The position numbers were made by a program, and so were the translations under genes. The notes under the pieces are model-generated. The model was not told the origin of the DNA, made no database searches, and saw nothing but the letters and a program-made list of their open reading frames with translations. Positions 30,023-42,563 of a DNA stretch of 64,000 bases are shown here, one piece after another; the first letter of the stretch is position 1, and the number at the start of each line of letters is the position of its first letter. The stretch comes from Blastochloris sulfoviridis (GTDB lineage: Bacteria > Pseudomonadota > Alphaproteobacteria > Rhizobiales > Xanthobacteraceae), in the NCBI RefSeq assembly GCF_008630065.1, contig NZ_VWPL01000016.1, forward strand, positions 19,083-83,082. The letters are read 5' to 3'.

Positions 30023-31021
30023 ATGCCGAAGCGCGCGCAGGGGGTTGGGGCGCAACGATTTGGGGCGAGCCGGCTCGCCCCCCTTGGCCCCAAGGCGCTC
30101 ATGGCGAAGTTCCTGCCTCTGCATCAGGCCAGCGCCGGGTTCATCCCGTTGCTGCGGGCCTATAGCGGCATACGCCACCGCGACTCCCGCCAGCAGCCGT
30201 CCGGCGCCGCCACGCTCGGCCGCATCGGCCCGCTGGAGGTGCGGCTGGCGCGCAATTCGGCCGATGTCCGCCAGGCCCAGAAGCTGCGCTACAAGGTGTT
30301 CTACGACGAGATGTCGGCGATCCCCGACGCCGCCACCAAGCTGGCGCGGCGCGATGTCGACGGCTTCGACGCGATCTGCGACCACCTCCTGGTGCTGGAC
30401 CACGACGCCACCACCAATGTGCTCGGCCGCCAGCAGCCGAAGGTGGTGGGCACCTACCGGCTGCTGCGCCAGTGCGTCGCCCTCCGCCATGGCGGCTTCT
30501 ATTCCGCGGCCGAGTTCGACATCGGCAGCCTGATGCGCCGCCACAGCACCCTCAATTTCCTGGAGCTCGGCCGCTCCTGCGTGCTCAAGCCCTACCGCAA
30601 CAAGCGCACGGTGGAGCTTCTGTGGCACGGCATCTGGGCCTATGTGCTGCGCCACGATATCGACGCGCTGATCGGCTGCGCCTCGCTGGAGGGCACCGAT
30701 CCCGACGCGCTGGCGCTGCAACTGTCCTTCCTGCACCACCACGCCCGGGCGCCGGAGGAGTGGCGGGCCAGCGCCCTGCCGCAGCGCTATGTCGAGATGA
30801 ACCGCATGCCCAAGGAGGCGATCGACGCCAAGGCGGCGCTCCACGAGCTGCCGCCGCTGGTCAAGGGCTATCTGCGGCTCGGCGGCTATGTCGGCGACGG
30901 CGCGGTGGTCGACAGCCAGTTCGGCACCACCGACGTGCTGATCATCCTGCCGCGCACCGCCATCAGCCCGCGCTACATCGAGCACTTCGGCGCCAGCGCC
31001 AACCGCCACGCCGCCGCCTGA
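30023..31021 (+). CDS. OlsB-like GNAT acyltransferase (hemolysin-type)
   Basis: A 332-aa protein of the Acetyltransf_5 type that includes OlsB, which makes lyso-ornithine lipid from ornithine and 3-hydroxyacyl-ACP. Family blocks include LEVRLARNSADVRQAQKLRYKVFY-type lead, RRDVDGFDAICDHLLVLD, VVGTYRLLRQ, FLELGRSCVLKPYRNKRTVELLW and LVKGYLRLGGYVGDGAVVDSQF. I chose ATG 30023 because GGGGAGA lies at the right distance; in-frame upstream starts (29918 GTG, 29957 ATG) exist. The N-terminal about 60 residues are Arg/Ala-rich and not conserved. No olsA gene is nearby, so ornithine lipid synthesis is an inference. Confidence 0.8.
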   Translation: MPKRAQGVGAQRFGASRLAPLGPKALMAKFLPLHQASAGFIPLLRAYSGIRHRDSRQQPSGAATLGRIGPLEVRLARNSADVRQAQKLRYKVFYDEMSAIPDAATKLARRDVDGFDAICDHLLVLDHDATTNVLGRQQPKVVGTYRLLRQCVALRHGGFYSAAEFDIGSLMRRHSTLNFLELGRSCVLKPYRNKRTVELLWHGIWAYVLRHDIDALIGCASLEGTDPDALALQLSFLHHHARAPEEWRASALPQRYVEMNRMPKEAIDAKAALHELPPLVKGYLRLGGYVGDGAVVDSQFGTTDVLIILPRTAISPRYIEHFGASANRHAAA

Positions 31022-31043
31022 GCGTGCGTGGCCGGCCGCCGCC

Positions 31044-31406
31044 TCAGCCGTGGCCGCGCACGATGTCCTCGCCGGCGGCCGACCAGTCCAGCATGCTGCC
31101 ATTGTAGACCTTGAGGCCGGGGCGGCCGGCGGCCATGGCGCGGATGAAGGCCATGCGGGCGCGGGCGCCCGAGCGGCACATCAGCACCACGGTGCGCCCG
31201 TCTTTCGGCAGATGGTCGAGCGCGAACCGGGTCAGCGGCACGTTGATCGCGCCGGGCACGTGGCCGGATTCGAATTCGCCGACCTCGCGCACGTCGACCA
31301 GCGCCACCGTGCCGGCGTCGAGCTCGGCCTTCAGCGCCTCGCGCTCGATCGTCTCGGGCTTCGGGCCGAACCCGAAGATGGCGCCCACCTCTGACAGAAA
31401 TCCCAT
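31044..31406 (-). CDS. Single-domain rhodanese-like protein
   Basis: A 120-aa rhodanese domain. The active-site Cys is C77 in the loop CRSGARARMA, and the conserved LVDVREVGEFESGHVPGAINVPL block precedes it. It may transfer sulfur or act as a thiol-binding domain; no partner is obvious. It starts at ATG 31406, 54 bp after the stop of the upstream hydrolase gene on the same strand, so the two may share a transcript. It is convergent with the OlsB-like gene, 22 bp apart. Confidence 0.9.
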   Translation of the reverse strand: MGFLSEVGAIFGFGPKPETIEREALKAELDAGTVALVDVREVGEFESGHVPGAINVPLTRFALDHLPKDGRTVVLMCRSGARARMAFIRAMAAGRPGLKVYNGSMLDWSAAGEDIVRGHG

Positions 31407-31460
31407 GTGACCCCTCTCCTGTCTGATCGAATCCGGCCTGACGAGGCCGGCGTTCGGTGT

Positions 31461-32315
31461 TTAGGCCGGCACCCGGGTCAGCCGCGTGCCGCGCGCCATC
31501 TCGACCAGCCGATGGGTGAGGGCGCTGTCGGGATCGGCGAGCGGCGCCAGGATGCTGAAATGGTTGGCGCCCGGCACCACCACGGTCTGCACCTCGACCT
31601 CGCGCTCCGACCACGCGGCGACCAGCTCGCGGGTCTGGCGGTGGTATTCGCTGCTCTCGTCCTCGCCCACCCAGGCATCGAAGGTGCGCCCGGCGGCGAC
31701 CTGCCAGTTGACCGGCGACAGGCGGTGCGCCTCGTTCTCGTCGAGCCGCAGCTTGGCATTGATGCTGGTGGAGACCAGCGGCCGCAGGTCGAACACGCCC
31801 GACAGCGCCACGCCGGCCGAGACCAGATCGGGCGGCAGCGTCGAATCGATGGAGTTCCAGTCGGTCGCCACCAGGCAGGCGGCGAGATGGCCGCCCGAGC
31901 CGTGCCCGGCCACCACCACCGCCCGGCCGATTCGCCGGTGCAGCGCGATCGCCGCGGCGCGCACCTGGCCGATGATGTTGAGCACGGTGACCTCCGGGCA
32001 CAGGTCGTAGCCGGCGACCGCGAACGCCAGGCCGCGGGCATTGACCCCGCCGGCGAGGTGGCTGAAGTCGGCCGCCCCATGCGACTGCCAGCCGCCGCCA
32101 TGCAGGAACAGCACCGCGGCGCCCACCGAATCGACCGCCGGCCGGAACAGATCCAGCGTCTGGCGCGGCGAGGGGCCGTATTTCAGCCCGAGCTGGGCCC
32201 GGCCGTGGCCGGTGCGGTAGGCGGCGGCATCACGCTCCCACGCGGCCACAATTTCGGCATGCTCCGGAACCCGGGCGCGATTGTCGTATTCTGCTTCGAA
32301 ATCGAGCGTCACCAT
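31461..32315 (-). CDS. Alpha/beta hydrolase, kynurenine formamidase-like, altered nucleophile elbow
   Basis: A 284-aa alpha/beta hydrolase related to BD-FAE/kynurenine formamidase-like esterases. The oxyanion-hole motif HGGGW is at 72-76. The elbow reads [14 protein letters not shown]: where relatives usually have G-H-S-A-G-G, this protein has G137-H138-G139-S140-G141-G142, so the serine is shifted by one position. The C-terminal His is in GANHFSI (H252) and an acidic residue is near 218-220. The start is ATG 32315 ([19 protein letters not shown]), typical of the family. It may be inactive or use S140; see findings. Confidence 0.82.
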   Translation of the reverse strand: MVTLDFEAEYDNRARVPEHAEIVAAWERDAAAYRTGHGRAQLGLKYGPSPRQTLDLFRPAVDSVGAAVLFLHGGGWQSHGAADFSHLAGGVNARGLAFAVAGYDLCPEVTVLNIIGQVRAAAIALHRRIGRAVVVAGHGSGGHLAACLVATDWNSIDSTLPPDLVSAGVALSGVFDLRPLVSTSINAKLRLDENEAHRLSPVNWQVAAGRTFDAWVGEDESSEYHRQTRELVAAWSEREVEVQTVVVPGANHFSILAPLADPDSALTHRLVEMARGTRLTRVPA

Positions 32316-32548
32316 CTCACCGACCGGCCCTGGAAGGAGGCGCGAACGCGAACACGGAAGCTGCGCCAGGGCGCGCGCCTGCCGATCCCGCATCGTCGGC
32401 CTCGTTGTACGACACGCCGCGCCGCCATGGCGTGAAGCACCATGCGCGCCGGGCGCGGCACCATCTTGCTGCAAATCGCCATTCGATCCTAGTCCGGCAC
32501 CGCGGCGCCACCATAGCGGGCAGCGCGCGGGGAGGCTATGGTGACGCC

Positions 32549-33649
32549 ATGCAGATCGACGGCAAACCCTGGCGCACCATCTGGCGCGACCAAGCGGGCG
32601 GGGTCGGGATCATCGACCAGACCTGCCTGCCCCACAGTTTCGAGACCCTGACGCTCGCCTCGCTCCAGGATGCGGCGGTGGCGATCCGCACCATGCAGGT
32701 GCGCGGCGCGCCGCTGATCGGGGCGGCCGCCGCCTACGGGCTGGCGCTGGGCCTCGACGAGGATCCCACCGACATCGGCCTGGAGCGCGCCCACCGCGCC
32801 CTGGCCGAGACGCGGCCGACCGCGATCAATCTGCGCTGGGCGCTGGGGCGGGTGGTCGATTCGGTCTGCGCGCTGCTGCCGGAGGCGCGCGCCGAGCGGG
32901 CGTTCGCCGAGGCCGACGCCATCGCCGAGGAGGACGTCGCCATCAATGCCGCGCTCGGCCGCTTCGGCGCCGAGCTGATCAAGGAAATCGCGTCGAAGAA
33001 GCCGGGCCGGACGGTCAACATCCTCACCCACTGCAATGCCGGCTGGCTCGCCACCGTCGACTGGGGCACCGCCACCGCGCCGATCTATCAGGCGTTCCAG
33101 GCCGGCATCCCGCTCCATGTGTGGGTGGACGAGACCCGCCCGCGCAACCAGGGCGCCTTCCTCACCGCCTGGGAGCTGAACCACGCCGGCGTGCCGCACA
33201 CGGTGATCGCCGACAATGCCGGCGGCCATTTGATGCAGCATGGCCAGGTCGACCTGGCGATCGTCGGCACCGACCGCACCACCCGCACCGGCGACGTCTG
33301 CAACAAGATCGGCACCTATCTCAAGGCGCTGGCGGCGCACGATTGCGGCGTGCCGTTCTATGTGGCGCTGCCGTCCTCGACCATCGACTGGACGCTCACC
33401 GACGGCAGGGCGATCCCGATCGAGGAGCGCGCGGGCACCGAGGTGAGCCATATTTCGGGGCGCACGGCGGATGGCCGCATTGTCGAGGTGCAACTGACGC
33501 CGAACGGCTCGGGTGTCGCCAATCCCGGCTTCGACGTCACCCCGGCGCGGCTCATCACCGGCCTGATCACCGAGCGCGGCATCGCCCCGGCCTCGGCCGA
33601 GGGACTTGCTGCGCTGTTCCCGGAGCGGGCCAGGACGCGGGCGGCCTGA
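32549..33649 (+). CDS. mtnA: S-methyl-5-thioribose-1-phosphate isomerase
   Basis: Isomerises 5-methylthioribose-1-phosphate to the ribulose form in methylthioadenosine salvage. The protein has 366 aa from ATG 32549. Catalytic residues match Bacillus MtnA: C162 in [12 protein letters not shown] and D242 in [11 protein letters not shown]. Other signatures are [27 protein letters not shown] and NKIGTY. No other methionine-salvage gene (mtnB, mtnC, mtnD, mtnP) is in the window. It is divergent from the hydrolase gene and convergent with maeB. Confidence 0.95.
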   Translation: MQIDGKPWRTIWRDQAGGVGIIDQTCLPHSFETLTLASLQDAAVAIRTMQVRGAPLIGAAAAYGLALGLDEDPTDIGLERAHRALAETRPTAINLRWALGRVVDSVCALLPEARAERAFAEADAIAEEDVAINAALGRFGAELIKEIASKKPGRTVNILTHCNAGWLATVDWGTATAPIYQAFQAGIPLHVWVDETRPRNQGAFLTAWELNHAGVPHTVIADNAGGHLMQHGQVDLAIVGTDRTTRTGDVCNKIGTYLKALAAHDCGVPFYVALPSSTIDWTLTDGRAIPIEERAGTEVSHISGRTADGRIVEVQLTPNGSGVANPGFDVTPARLITGLITERGIAPASAEGLAALFPERARTRAA

Positions 33650-33715
33650 GACGGAATCCGGCGAGGTCGTTTCCGGCTGATCGGCTCGGAACAACGGCGG
33701 GCCGGGAGCCGCCGC

Positions 33716-33866
33716 TTCCCTCTCCCCTTGCGGGAGAGGGTGCCGAGCGATTGTCAGATCGCGAGGCGGGTGAGGGGTGAAATCGAGCGAGCTTGAAGAG
33801 ACCTCTCACCCGGCTCGACCTCGCTATGCCCGGCCTCGCCACCCTCTCCCGCAAGGGGAGAGGGAA
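33716..33866. repeat. Long palindromic CCCTCTCCC repeat, copy c
   Basis: A 151-bp inverted repeat between convergent mtnA and maeB, with outer arms TTCCCTCTCCCCTTGCGGGA and TCCCGCAAGGGGAGAGGGAA. A decayed TTTCCGGCTGATCGGCTCGG motif lies just before it (33670-33689). The 136-bp GGCCCCAAACGC repeat (33898-34033) follows it. Confidence 0.9.
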
Positions 33867-33897
33867 GGAAAAGGCCGACCCGATCACCCGGAAGCCG

Positions 33898-34033
33898 TGT
33901 GATGCCAACGGCCCCAAACGCTGACGCGTGGGGCCGTCGACTCTCGCGGATTTTCTCATCCGAAATCAGAGATTTCGCGAAAATCCACGACCGGAACCAA
34001 CGGTCCGCGTTCGCGGCCGTTGGTGTGAGACGA
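33898..34033 (+). repeat. 136-bp structured repeat (GGCCCCAAACGC family), copy a
   Basis: Nearly identical over its full 136 bp to 42224-42359. It holds three nested or consecutive hairpins: CCAACGGCCCC with GGGGCCGT around GACGCG; GGATTTTC with GAAAATCC around a TCCGAAATCAGAGATTTCG stem; and ACCAACGG with CCGTTGGT. It lies in the mtnA-maeB convergent spacer beside a CCCTCTCCC repeat. Confidence 0.9.
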
Positions 34034-34086
34034 CATCCGGTTGGGGCGACCGGCGGCCTTCGCCGCCGTCGCCGCAGCCGGCTTTC

Positions 34087-36366
<2,280 letters not shown>

Positions 36367-36641
36367 AAGAAAATTCCTGGCGAATCTTGGGGGCGAATCG
36401 TGGCGGGACCGCGAATCGCGAACCTGGGGGAATATTGGCGAAATGGGCCGGCACCGTAGGAGGTTCGTTCCTCTCCCTCAAGCGAAGGCGCAGCGGCATT
36501 CCGGGCGTGGCTAGGTTTTGGGCCGCAAAGCCGCGGCGGCAATGGCACGGGCTCGACAATCGCGCTCACCCATTGGTCTTACCCACAGCCGCCCGGCCCC
36601 GCTCGGGTGAAACCCGCCCGGCCCTCTGCTAGCGTCCGGCC

Positions 36642-39359
36642 ATGACCAAAGCTGAGGAGAGCGGCGGCGCGGAGGCGGCGGACGAGCGCGTCACGCCGCT
36701 GATGGCGCAGTATATCGAGATCAAGGCCGCCAATCCGGACTGCTTGTTGTTCTACCGGATGGGCGATTTCTACGAAATGTTCTTCGAGGACGCGGAAATC
36801 GCCTCGCGCGCGCTCGGCATCGCGCTGACCAAGCGCGGCAAGCACAAGGGCGCCGACATCCCGATGGCCGGCGTGCCGGTCGAGCGCGCCGGCGACTATC
36901 TGCAGCGGCTGATCGCCCAAGGCTTCCGCGTCGCGGTGTGCGAGCAGACCGAGGATCCGGCCGAGGCGCGCAAGCGCGGATCGAAGTCGGTGGTCAAGCG
37001 CGACGTCATCCGCCTCGTCACCCCCGGCACCATCACCGAGGAGCAGCTTCTCGATTCCCGCCGCAACAACTGGCTCCTGGCGGTCGCCCGCGCCCGGCCG
37101 TCGTCGGGCGACGCGGCGAGCTACGGCCTCGCCTGGGCCGACATCTCCACCGGCGCCTTTCACGTCGCCGAGGTCGGCGCGGGCCGGCTCTCGGCCGAGG
37201 TCGCGAGGCTCGATCCCGGCGAGATCGTGCTGTCCGACGCGCTCTATTCCGACGCCGAGCTTGCCGCCTTCTGGCGCGAACAGCGCGCGGTGACCCCGCT
37301 CGGCCGCGACGCCTTCGACGCCATGACCGCCGAGCGGCGGCTTTCGGCCTTCTTCGGCGTCGCCACGCCCGAGGCGTTCGGCGCGTTCTCGCGGCTGGAG
37401 CTGACGGCGGCCGCCGCCATCGCCACCTATGTCGAGCGCACCCAGCTCGGACAGCGCCCGCCGCTCGCCCCGCCGCAGCGCGAGGCGCTCGCCGAGACCA
37501 TGGCGATCGACGCGGCGACCCGCGTCAATCTCGAACTCCTGCGCGCGCTGTCGGGCGCCCGCCAGGGCAGCCTGATCGCCGCCATCGACCGCACGGTGAC
37601 CGCCGCCGGCGCCCGCCTGCTGGCCGACCGCCTCTCCAGCCCCTTGGCCGATCCCGCCGCCATCAATGCCAGGCTCGACGCGGTGGGCTGGGCGGTGGCC
37701 GATGGCGATTTGCGCCTGAAGCTGCGGGGGGCGCTGGAGAGCGCGCCCGACATCGAGCGCGCTCTGGCCCGCCTCGCGCTCGGTCGCGGCGGCCCGCGCG
37801 ATCTCGCGGCCCTCGCCCGCGGTCTCACGGTGGCGGCCGAGCTGGCCGAGCAGGTCGCGGCCGCCGCGCCGCCGGCCGAGATCGCGGCAGCCGTGCGCGA
37901 CCTCGCCGCGCCCGATCCCGCGCTTGCCGCCGCGATCATGGCGGCGCTCGCCGACGAACTGCCGCTGCTGAAACGCGACGGCGGCTTCGTGCGCCCAGGC
38001 TACGATCCCGACCTCGACGGCTTGAGGCGGCTGTCGGAGGATTCGCGCAAGGTGATCGCTGAAACCCAGGCGCGCTATGCCGAGGAGACCGGCGTCAAGT
38101 CGCTGAAGGTGCGCCACAACGCCCAGCTCGGCTACGTCGTCGAGGTGGCGGCCCAGCATGGCGACAAGCTGCTCGGGCCGCCCTTCAACGCCACCTTCAT
38201 GCACCGCCAGACGCTGGCCGGGGCGCTGCGCTTCTCCACCGTCGAGTTGAGCGAGCTTGAATCGCGGATCGCCACCGCCGCCGAGCGCGCGCTGGCGATC
38301 GAGCTTGCGATCTTCGAGCGGCTGGTGGCGCGGGTGCAGGCCGAGGGCGACGCCATCAAGGCGGCGGCGCGGGCGCTCGCCGTGCTCGACGTGACGGCTG
38401 CGCTCGCCACGCTGGCCGCCGCCGAGGACTGGACGCGGCCGGTGGTGGATTCGTCGCTGGCGTTCCGTGTCGAGGGCGGCCGCCATCCGGTGGTCGAGCA
38501 GGCGCTGCGCCGCGGCGGCGGGCCGTTCGTCGCCAATGACTGCGACCTGTCGCCGCCGACGCCGGCCGGCGAGGCCGGCCGCATCTGGCTGGTCACCGGT
38601 CCCAACATGGCCGGCAAATCCACGTTTCTCCGCCAGAACGCGCTGATCGCGGTGCTGGCGCAAGTGGGCGCCTTCGTGCCGGCGAAGCGCGCCCATGTCG
38701 GCGTCATCGACCGATTGTTCTCGCGGGTCGGCGCCGCCGACGACCTCGCCCGCGGCCGCTCGACCTTCATGGTCGAGATGGTGGAAACCGCCGCCATCCT
38801 CAACCAGTCGGGCCCGCGCGCGCTGGTGATCCTCGACGAGATCGGCCGCGGCACGGCGACCTTCGACGGCCTCTCCATCGCCTGGGCGAGCCTGGAGCAC
38901 CTGCACGAGACCAATCGCTGCCGGGCGCTGTTCGCCACCCACTTCCACGAGCTGACCGCGCTGTCGGCGCGGCTGACGCGGCTCACCAATGCCACGGTGC
39001 GGGTGAAGGAGTGGCACGGCGAGGTGATCTTCCTGCACGAGGTGGCCGAAGGCGTCGCCGACCGCTCCTACGGCATCCAGGTGGCCAAGCTCGCCGGCCT
39101 GCCTCCTTCCGTGGTGGCACGGGCCAAGACCGTGCTGGCCGAGCTGGAGAAGGGCGACCGCGGCGCCCCCATCCACCGCCTCGCCGACGATCTGCCGCTG
39201 TTCGCCGCGGTGCGGCCGAAATCCGCAGAGCCCGAGGCGAAAGCGGCCCCCGACCCGGTGGCCGAGCTTTTGGCGGCGCTCGACCCCGACGACATGACGC
39301 CGAAGGCGGCGCTGGAGGCGCTTTACCGTCTCAAGACCGCGGCCCGCGGCCCCTCGTGA
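36642..39359 (+). CDS. mutS: MutS, DNA mismatch recognition protein
   Basis: Recognises base mismatches and small loops in new DNA. The protein has 905 aa. The mismatch-wedge Phe-x-Glu is in GDFYEMF (F43, E45). The ATPase domain has [20 protein letters not shown] (Walker A), [20 protein letters not shown] (signature), [22 protein letters not shown] (Walker B) and FATHFHELT. The clamp and lever regions between are complete. The C-terminal tail includes a short helix ([24 protein letters not shown]) matching the MutS tetramerisation/beta-clamp region. The start is ATG 36642. glnD follows 55 bp downstream, a common rhizobial order. Confidence 0.97.
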   Translation: MTKAEESGGAEAADERVTPLMAQYIEIKAANPDCLLFYRMGDFYEMFFEDAEIASRALGIALTKRGKHKGADIPMAGVPVERAGDYLQRLIAQGFRVAVCEQTEDPAEARKRGSKSVVKRDVIRLVTPGTITEEQLLDSRRNNWLLAVARARPSSGDAASYGLAWADISTGAFHVAEVGAGRLSAEVARLDPGEIVLSDALYSDAELAAFWREQRAVTPLGRDAFDAMTAERRLSAFFGVATPEAFGAFSRLELTAAAAIATYVERTQLGQRPPLAPPQREALAETMAIDAATRVNLELLRALSGARQGSLIAAIDRTVTAAGARLLADRLSSPLADPAAINARLDAVGWAVADGDLRLKLRGALESAPDIERALARLALGRGGPRDLAALARGLTVAAELAEQVAAAAPPAEIAAAVRDLAAPDPALAAAIMAALADELPLLKRDGGFVRPGYDPDLDGLRRLSEDSRKVIAETQARYAEETGVKSLKVRHNAQLGYVVEVAAQHGDKLLGPPFNATFMHRQTLAGALRFSTVELSELESRIATAAERALAIELAIFERLVARVQAEGDAIKAAARALAVLDVTAALATLAAAEDWTRPVVDSSLAFRVEGGRHPVVEQALRRGGGPFVANDCDLSPPTPAGEAGRIWLVTGPNMAGKSTFLRQNALIAVLAQVGAFVPAKRAHVGVIDRLFSRVGAADDLARGRSTFMVEMVETAAILNQSGPRALVILDEIGRGTATFDGLSIAWASLEHLHETNRCRALFATHFHELTALSARLTRLTNATVRVKEWHGEVIFLHEVAEGVADRSYGIQVAKLAGLPPSVVARAKTVLAELEKGDRGAPIHRLADDLPLFAAVRPKSAEPEAKAAPDPVAELLAALDPDDMTPKAALEALYRLKTAARGPS

Positions 39360-39414
39360 CGCCCCGGTATCTCCGGATGACAGCGCGACTGAGGTCCGCT
39401 ATCCCCTTGCCATC

Positions 39415-42228
39415 ATGCCGCGAAGCCCAGCCCGCAGCCGTGTTCAGCGTCCACGCCCGTTCGAGGCGATCTTCGACGAGGCGGCGTTCGCCGCCGATCT
39501 CGACGCCATCGCCACCCGCCTCCGCGGCGATCCCGCCGCGCTCAAGATGGCGGTGGTTCAGCGCGCCAAGCAGCTTTTGGCCGACGGCCGCCGTCAGGCG
39601 GAGCTCTGGCTGACCGAGGACGGCGAGGGCCGCGCCTGCGCCGCCCGCCTCAGCGACCTGGAAGACGGCCTGATTCAGGCGCTCTACGAGCATGTCGGCG
39701 CGGCCCTCTACGGCTCGGACGAGCATTCGACCTCCGAGCACATGGCGGTGGTGGCCACCGGCGGCTACGGCCGCGGCCTCCTGGCGCCGGGCTCCGATAT
39801 CGACCTGCTGTTCCTCCTGCCCTACAAGCAGACCGCCTGGGGCGAGAGCATCGCCGAATCCATCCTCTACACGCTGTGGGACATCGGCCAGAAGGTCGGC
39901 CACGCCACCCGCTCGATCGACGAGTGCATCCGCCAGGCCAAGGCCGACCTCACCATCCGCACGGCGGTGCTGGAGGCCCGCTTCATCTGCGGCGACCGCG
40001 CGCTCTATGACGATCTGATCGCCCGCTTCGACCGCGAGGTGGTGTCCGGCACCGCCTCCGACTACGTCGCCGCCAAGCTCGCCGAGCGCGACGAGCGCCA
40101 CCGCCGGGTGGGCGCCTCGCGCTATCTGGTCGAGCCCAACGTCAAGGACGGCAAGGGCGGCCTGCGCGATCTGCACACGCTGTTCTGGATCGCCAAATAC
40201 GTCTATCGCGTGCGCGAGCCGGCCGGGCTGCTGCAGCAGGGCGTGTTCTCCAAGGCCGAGTACGCCACCTTCCGCCGCGCCGAGGATTTCCTGTGGTCGG
40301 TGCGCTGCCACCTGCACTTCCTCACCGGCCGGGCGGAGGAGCGGCTGTCCTTCGACGTCCAGCGCGAGATGGCGCTCAGGCTCGGCTACACCGAGCATCC
40401 CGGCCAGCGCGACGTCGAGCGCTTCATGAAGCACTACTTCCTGATCGCCAAGGACGTCGGCGACCTCACCCGCATCGTCTGCTCGCAGCTTGAGGAGAAC
40501 GAGGCGAAGTCGCTGCCGGTGCTCAACCGCTTCGTCCAGCGGCTGATCCCCCGGCGCCGCAAGAGCCTCGGCGAGAACGGCGATTTCGTCGTCGACCACA
40601 ATCGCATCAGCATCGTCGACGATGCGGTGTTCGAGCGCGACCCGGTCAATCTGATCCGGCTGTTCTGGCTCGCCGACCATCACGACCTCGCCTTCCACCC
40701 CGATCCGATGCGGCTGATCACCCGCCAGCTCAGGCTGGTCGATGACGCGCTGCGCGCCAACGATGAGGCCAATCGCCTCTTCCGCGACATCCTGGTGTCG
40801 AAGAACGACCCCGAGACCGTGCTGCGGCGGATGGACGAGGTGGGGCTGCTCGGCAAGTTCGTGCCGGAATTCGGCCGCATCGTCGCGCTGATGCAGTTCT
40901 CGATGTACCACCACTATACGGTGGACGAGCATCTGATCCGCTGCATCGGCGTGCTCTCGACCATCGAGCGCGGCACCGATCCCGCGCTCGGCCTCGCAAA
41001 CGAATTGTTCAGCGGCATCCAGAACCGCGACCTGCTCTATATCGCGCTGTTCCTGCACGACATCGCCAAGGGCCGCACCGAGGACCACTCGATCCTCGGC
41101 GCGCGGGTGGCGCGGCGCTTCTGCCCGCGCCTCGGCCTCACCCCGGCCGAGACCGACACCGTGGCCTGGCTGGTCGAGCACCATCTGACGATGTCCACCA
41201 TCGCCCAGTCGCGCGATCTGTCCGACCGCAAGACCGTCGAGACCTTCGCCGGGGTGGTGCAGAGCCTGGAGCGGCTGAAGATGCTCACCGTGCTCACCAC
41301 CGCCGACATCCATGCGGTGGGGCCGGGCGTGTGGAATTCCTGGAAGGCCCAGCTGCTGCGCACGCTCTACTACGAGACCGAGCCGGTGCTGACCGGCGGC
41401 TTCTCCGAGGTCAACCGCACCCAGCGCGTCGCCGCCGCCCAGGATCTGTTCCGCGAGGCGCTGCCCGAATGGACCACGGCGGAGATCGAGGCCTATATCG
41501 CCCGCCACTATCCGCCCTACTGGCTCAAGGTCGATCTGCCTCACAAGCTGTCGCACGCCCGCTTCCTGCGGGAGTCGGAGGCCGCCGGCCGGCTGCCGGC
41601 CACCAGGTTCGACCTCGCCGGCCGGCCCGGCGTGGTCGAGGTGACGGTGCTGGCGGTCGATCATCCGCGGCTTCTGTCGGTGATCGCCGGTGCCTGCGCC
41701 GCCAGTGGCGCCAACATCGTCGATGCCCAGATCTACACCACCACCGACGGGCTGGCGCTCGACACCATCGCCATCTCGCGCGAGTTCCCGGACGAGACCG
41801 ACGAGACCCGCCGGGTCGGGCGGGTGTGCGACGCCATCGAGAAGGCGCTGACCGGCGACGTGCCGCTCACCGCGGCGATGGTGCGCCGCGCCACGCCCAA
41901 GACGCGCCAGAAGGCGTTCGACGTCCCCCCCGAGGTGACGCTCAACAATCAGTGGTCCAACCGCTTCACGGTGATCGAGGTCACCGGCCTCGATCGGCCG
42001 GGCCTGCTGCACGACCTCACCACCACGTTGTCGCGGCTCAACCTCAACATCGGCTCGGCCCACATCGTCACCTTCGGCGAGAAGGTGGTGGACGTGTTCT
42101 ACGTCACCGACCTCACCGGCGCGCCGATCACCAGCGCCCAGCGCCAGGCGGCGATCAAGCGGGCGCTGATCTCGGTGCTGGCACCGCCGGCCGGCGACGA
42201 GGGGTCCGCGCGCCCGCGCGCGCTGTGA
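39415..42228 (+). CDS. glnD: GlnD, bifunctional PII uridylyltransferase/uridylyl-removing enzyme
   Basis: Senses glutamine and modifies PII proteins, the top of the nitrogen-control cascade. The protein has 937 aa. The nucleotidyltransferase domain carries VATGGYGRGLLAPGSDIDLLFLL (GGYGRG and DxD). The GlnD_UR linker follows with EPNVKDGKGGLRDLHTLFWI. The HD domain that removes UMP has FLHDIAKGRTEDHSILGARVA and VAWLVEHHLTMS. Two C-terminal ACT domains bind glutamine (EVTVLAVDHPRLLSVIAGACAASGANIVDA-type and FTVIEVTGLDRPGLLHDLTTTLS). The stop codon lies in the first bases of a 136-bp structured repeat. Confidence 0.97.
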   Translation: MPRSPARSRVQRPRPFEAIFDEAAFAADLDAIATRLRGDPAALKMAVVQRAKQLLADGRRQAELWLTEDGEGRACAARLSDLEDGLIQALYEHVGAALYGSDEHSTSEHMAVVATGGYGRGLLAPGSDIDLLFLLPYKQTAWGESIAESILYTLWDIGQKVGHATRSIDECIRQAKADLTIRTAVLEARFICGDRALYDDLIARFDREVVSGTASDYVAAKLAERDERHRRVGASRYLVEPNVKDGKGGLRDLHTLFWIAKYVYRVREPAGLLQQGVFSKAEYATFRRAEDFLWSVRCHLHFLTGRAEERLSFDVQREMALRLGYTEHPGQRDVERFMKHYFLIAKDVGDLTRIVCSQLEENEAKSLPVLNRFVQRLIPRRRKSLGENGDFVVDHNRISIVDDAVFERDPVNLIRLFWLADHHDLAFHPDPMRLITRQLRLVDDALRANDEANRLFRDILVSKNDPETVLRRMDEVGLLGKFVPEFGRIVALMQFSMYHHYTVDEHLIRCIGVLSTIERGTDPALGLANELFSGIQNRDLLYIALFLHDIAKGRTEDHSILGARVARRFCPRLGLTPAETDTVAWLVEHHLTMSTIAQSRDLSDRKTVETFAGVVQSLERLKMLTVLTTADIHAVGPGVWNSWKAQLLRTLYYETEPVLTGGFSEVNRTQRVAAAQDLFREALPEWTTAEIEAYIARHYPPYWLKVDLPHKLSHARFLRESEAAGRLPATRFDLAGRPGVVEVTVLAVDHPRLLSVIAGACAASGANIVDAQIYTTTDGLALDTIAISREFPDETDETRRVGRVCDAIEKALTGDVPLTAAMVRRATPKTRQKAFDVPPEVTLNNQWSNRFTVIEVTGLDRPGLLHDLTTTLSRLNLNIGSAHIVTFGEKVVDVFYVTDLTGAPITSAQRQAAIKRALISVLAPPAGDEGSARPRAL

Positions 42229-42359
42229 TGCCAACGGCCCCAAACGCTGACGCGTGGGGCCGTTGACTCTCGTGGATTTTCTTATCCGAAATCAGAGATT
42301 TAGCGAAAATCCGCGACCGGAACCAACGGCCCGGGTTGCGGCCGCTGGTATGAAACGAT
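42224..42359 (+). repeat. 136-bp structured repeat (GGCCCCAAACGC family), copy b
   Basis: Second copy of the element at 33898-34033, same orientation and length, with roughly 15-20 substitutions concentrated in unpaired or compensating positions. It starts TGTGATGCCAACGG, so it supplies the glnD stop TGA at 42226-42228. It is followed by a CCCTCTCCC palindrome. Confidence 0.92.
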
Positions 42360-42380
42360 CTGCGCTCACCCGGCGCCTTC

Positions 42381-42535
42381 TTCCCTCTCCCCTTGCGGGA
42401 GAGGGTGGCGAGCGATCGATAGATCGCGAGGCGGGTGAGGGGTAAATCCTCCAGCGTTCACTGGTACATACCCCTCACCCGGCGCGACCTCGCTTTGCTC
42501 GGTCTCGCCACCCTCTCCCGCAAGGGGAGAGGGAA
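42381..42535. repeat. Long palindromic CCCTCTCCC repeat, copy d
   Basis: A 155-bp inverted repeat between convergent glnD and the lytic transglycosylase gene. The outer arms match copies a-c (TTCCCTCTCCCCTTGCGGGA). The centre differs from copy b at only a few positions. Confidence 0.9.
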
Positions 42536-42563
42536 AGAAGAGGGTTCCCTCCCAGCGGATGCT

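Noticed and set aside
32405..33649. Methionine-salvage or MTA-isoprenoid shunt cluster around mtnA
   Set aside because: No mtnP, mtnB, mtnC, mtnD, RuBisCO-like or cupin gene is near; the rhodanese and hydrolase do not belong to these pathways.
36579..42243. Open frames of about 865 and 970 codons antisense to mutS and glnD
   Set aside because: They mirror conserved genes, have biased composition and no recognisable motif, and start inside neighbouring sequences.
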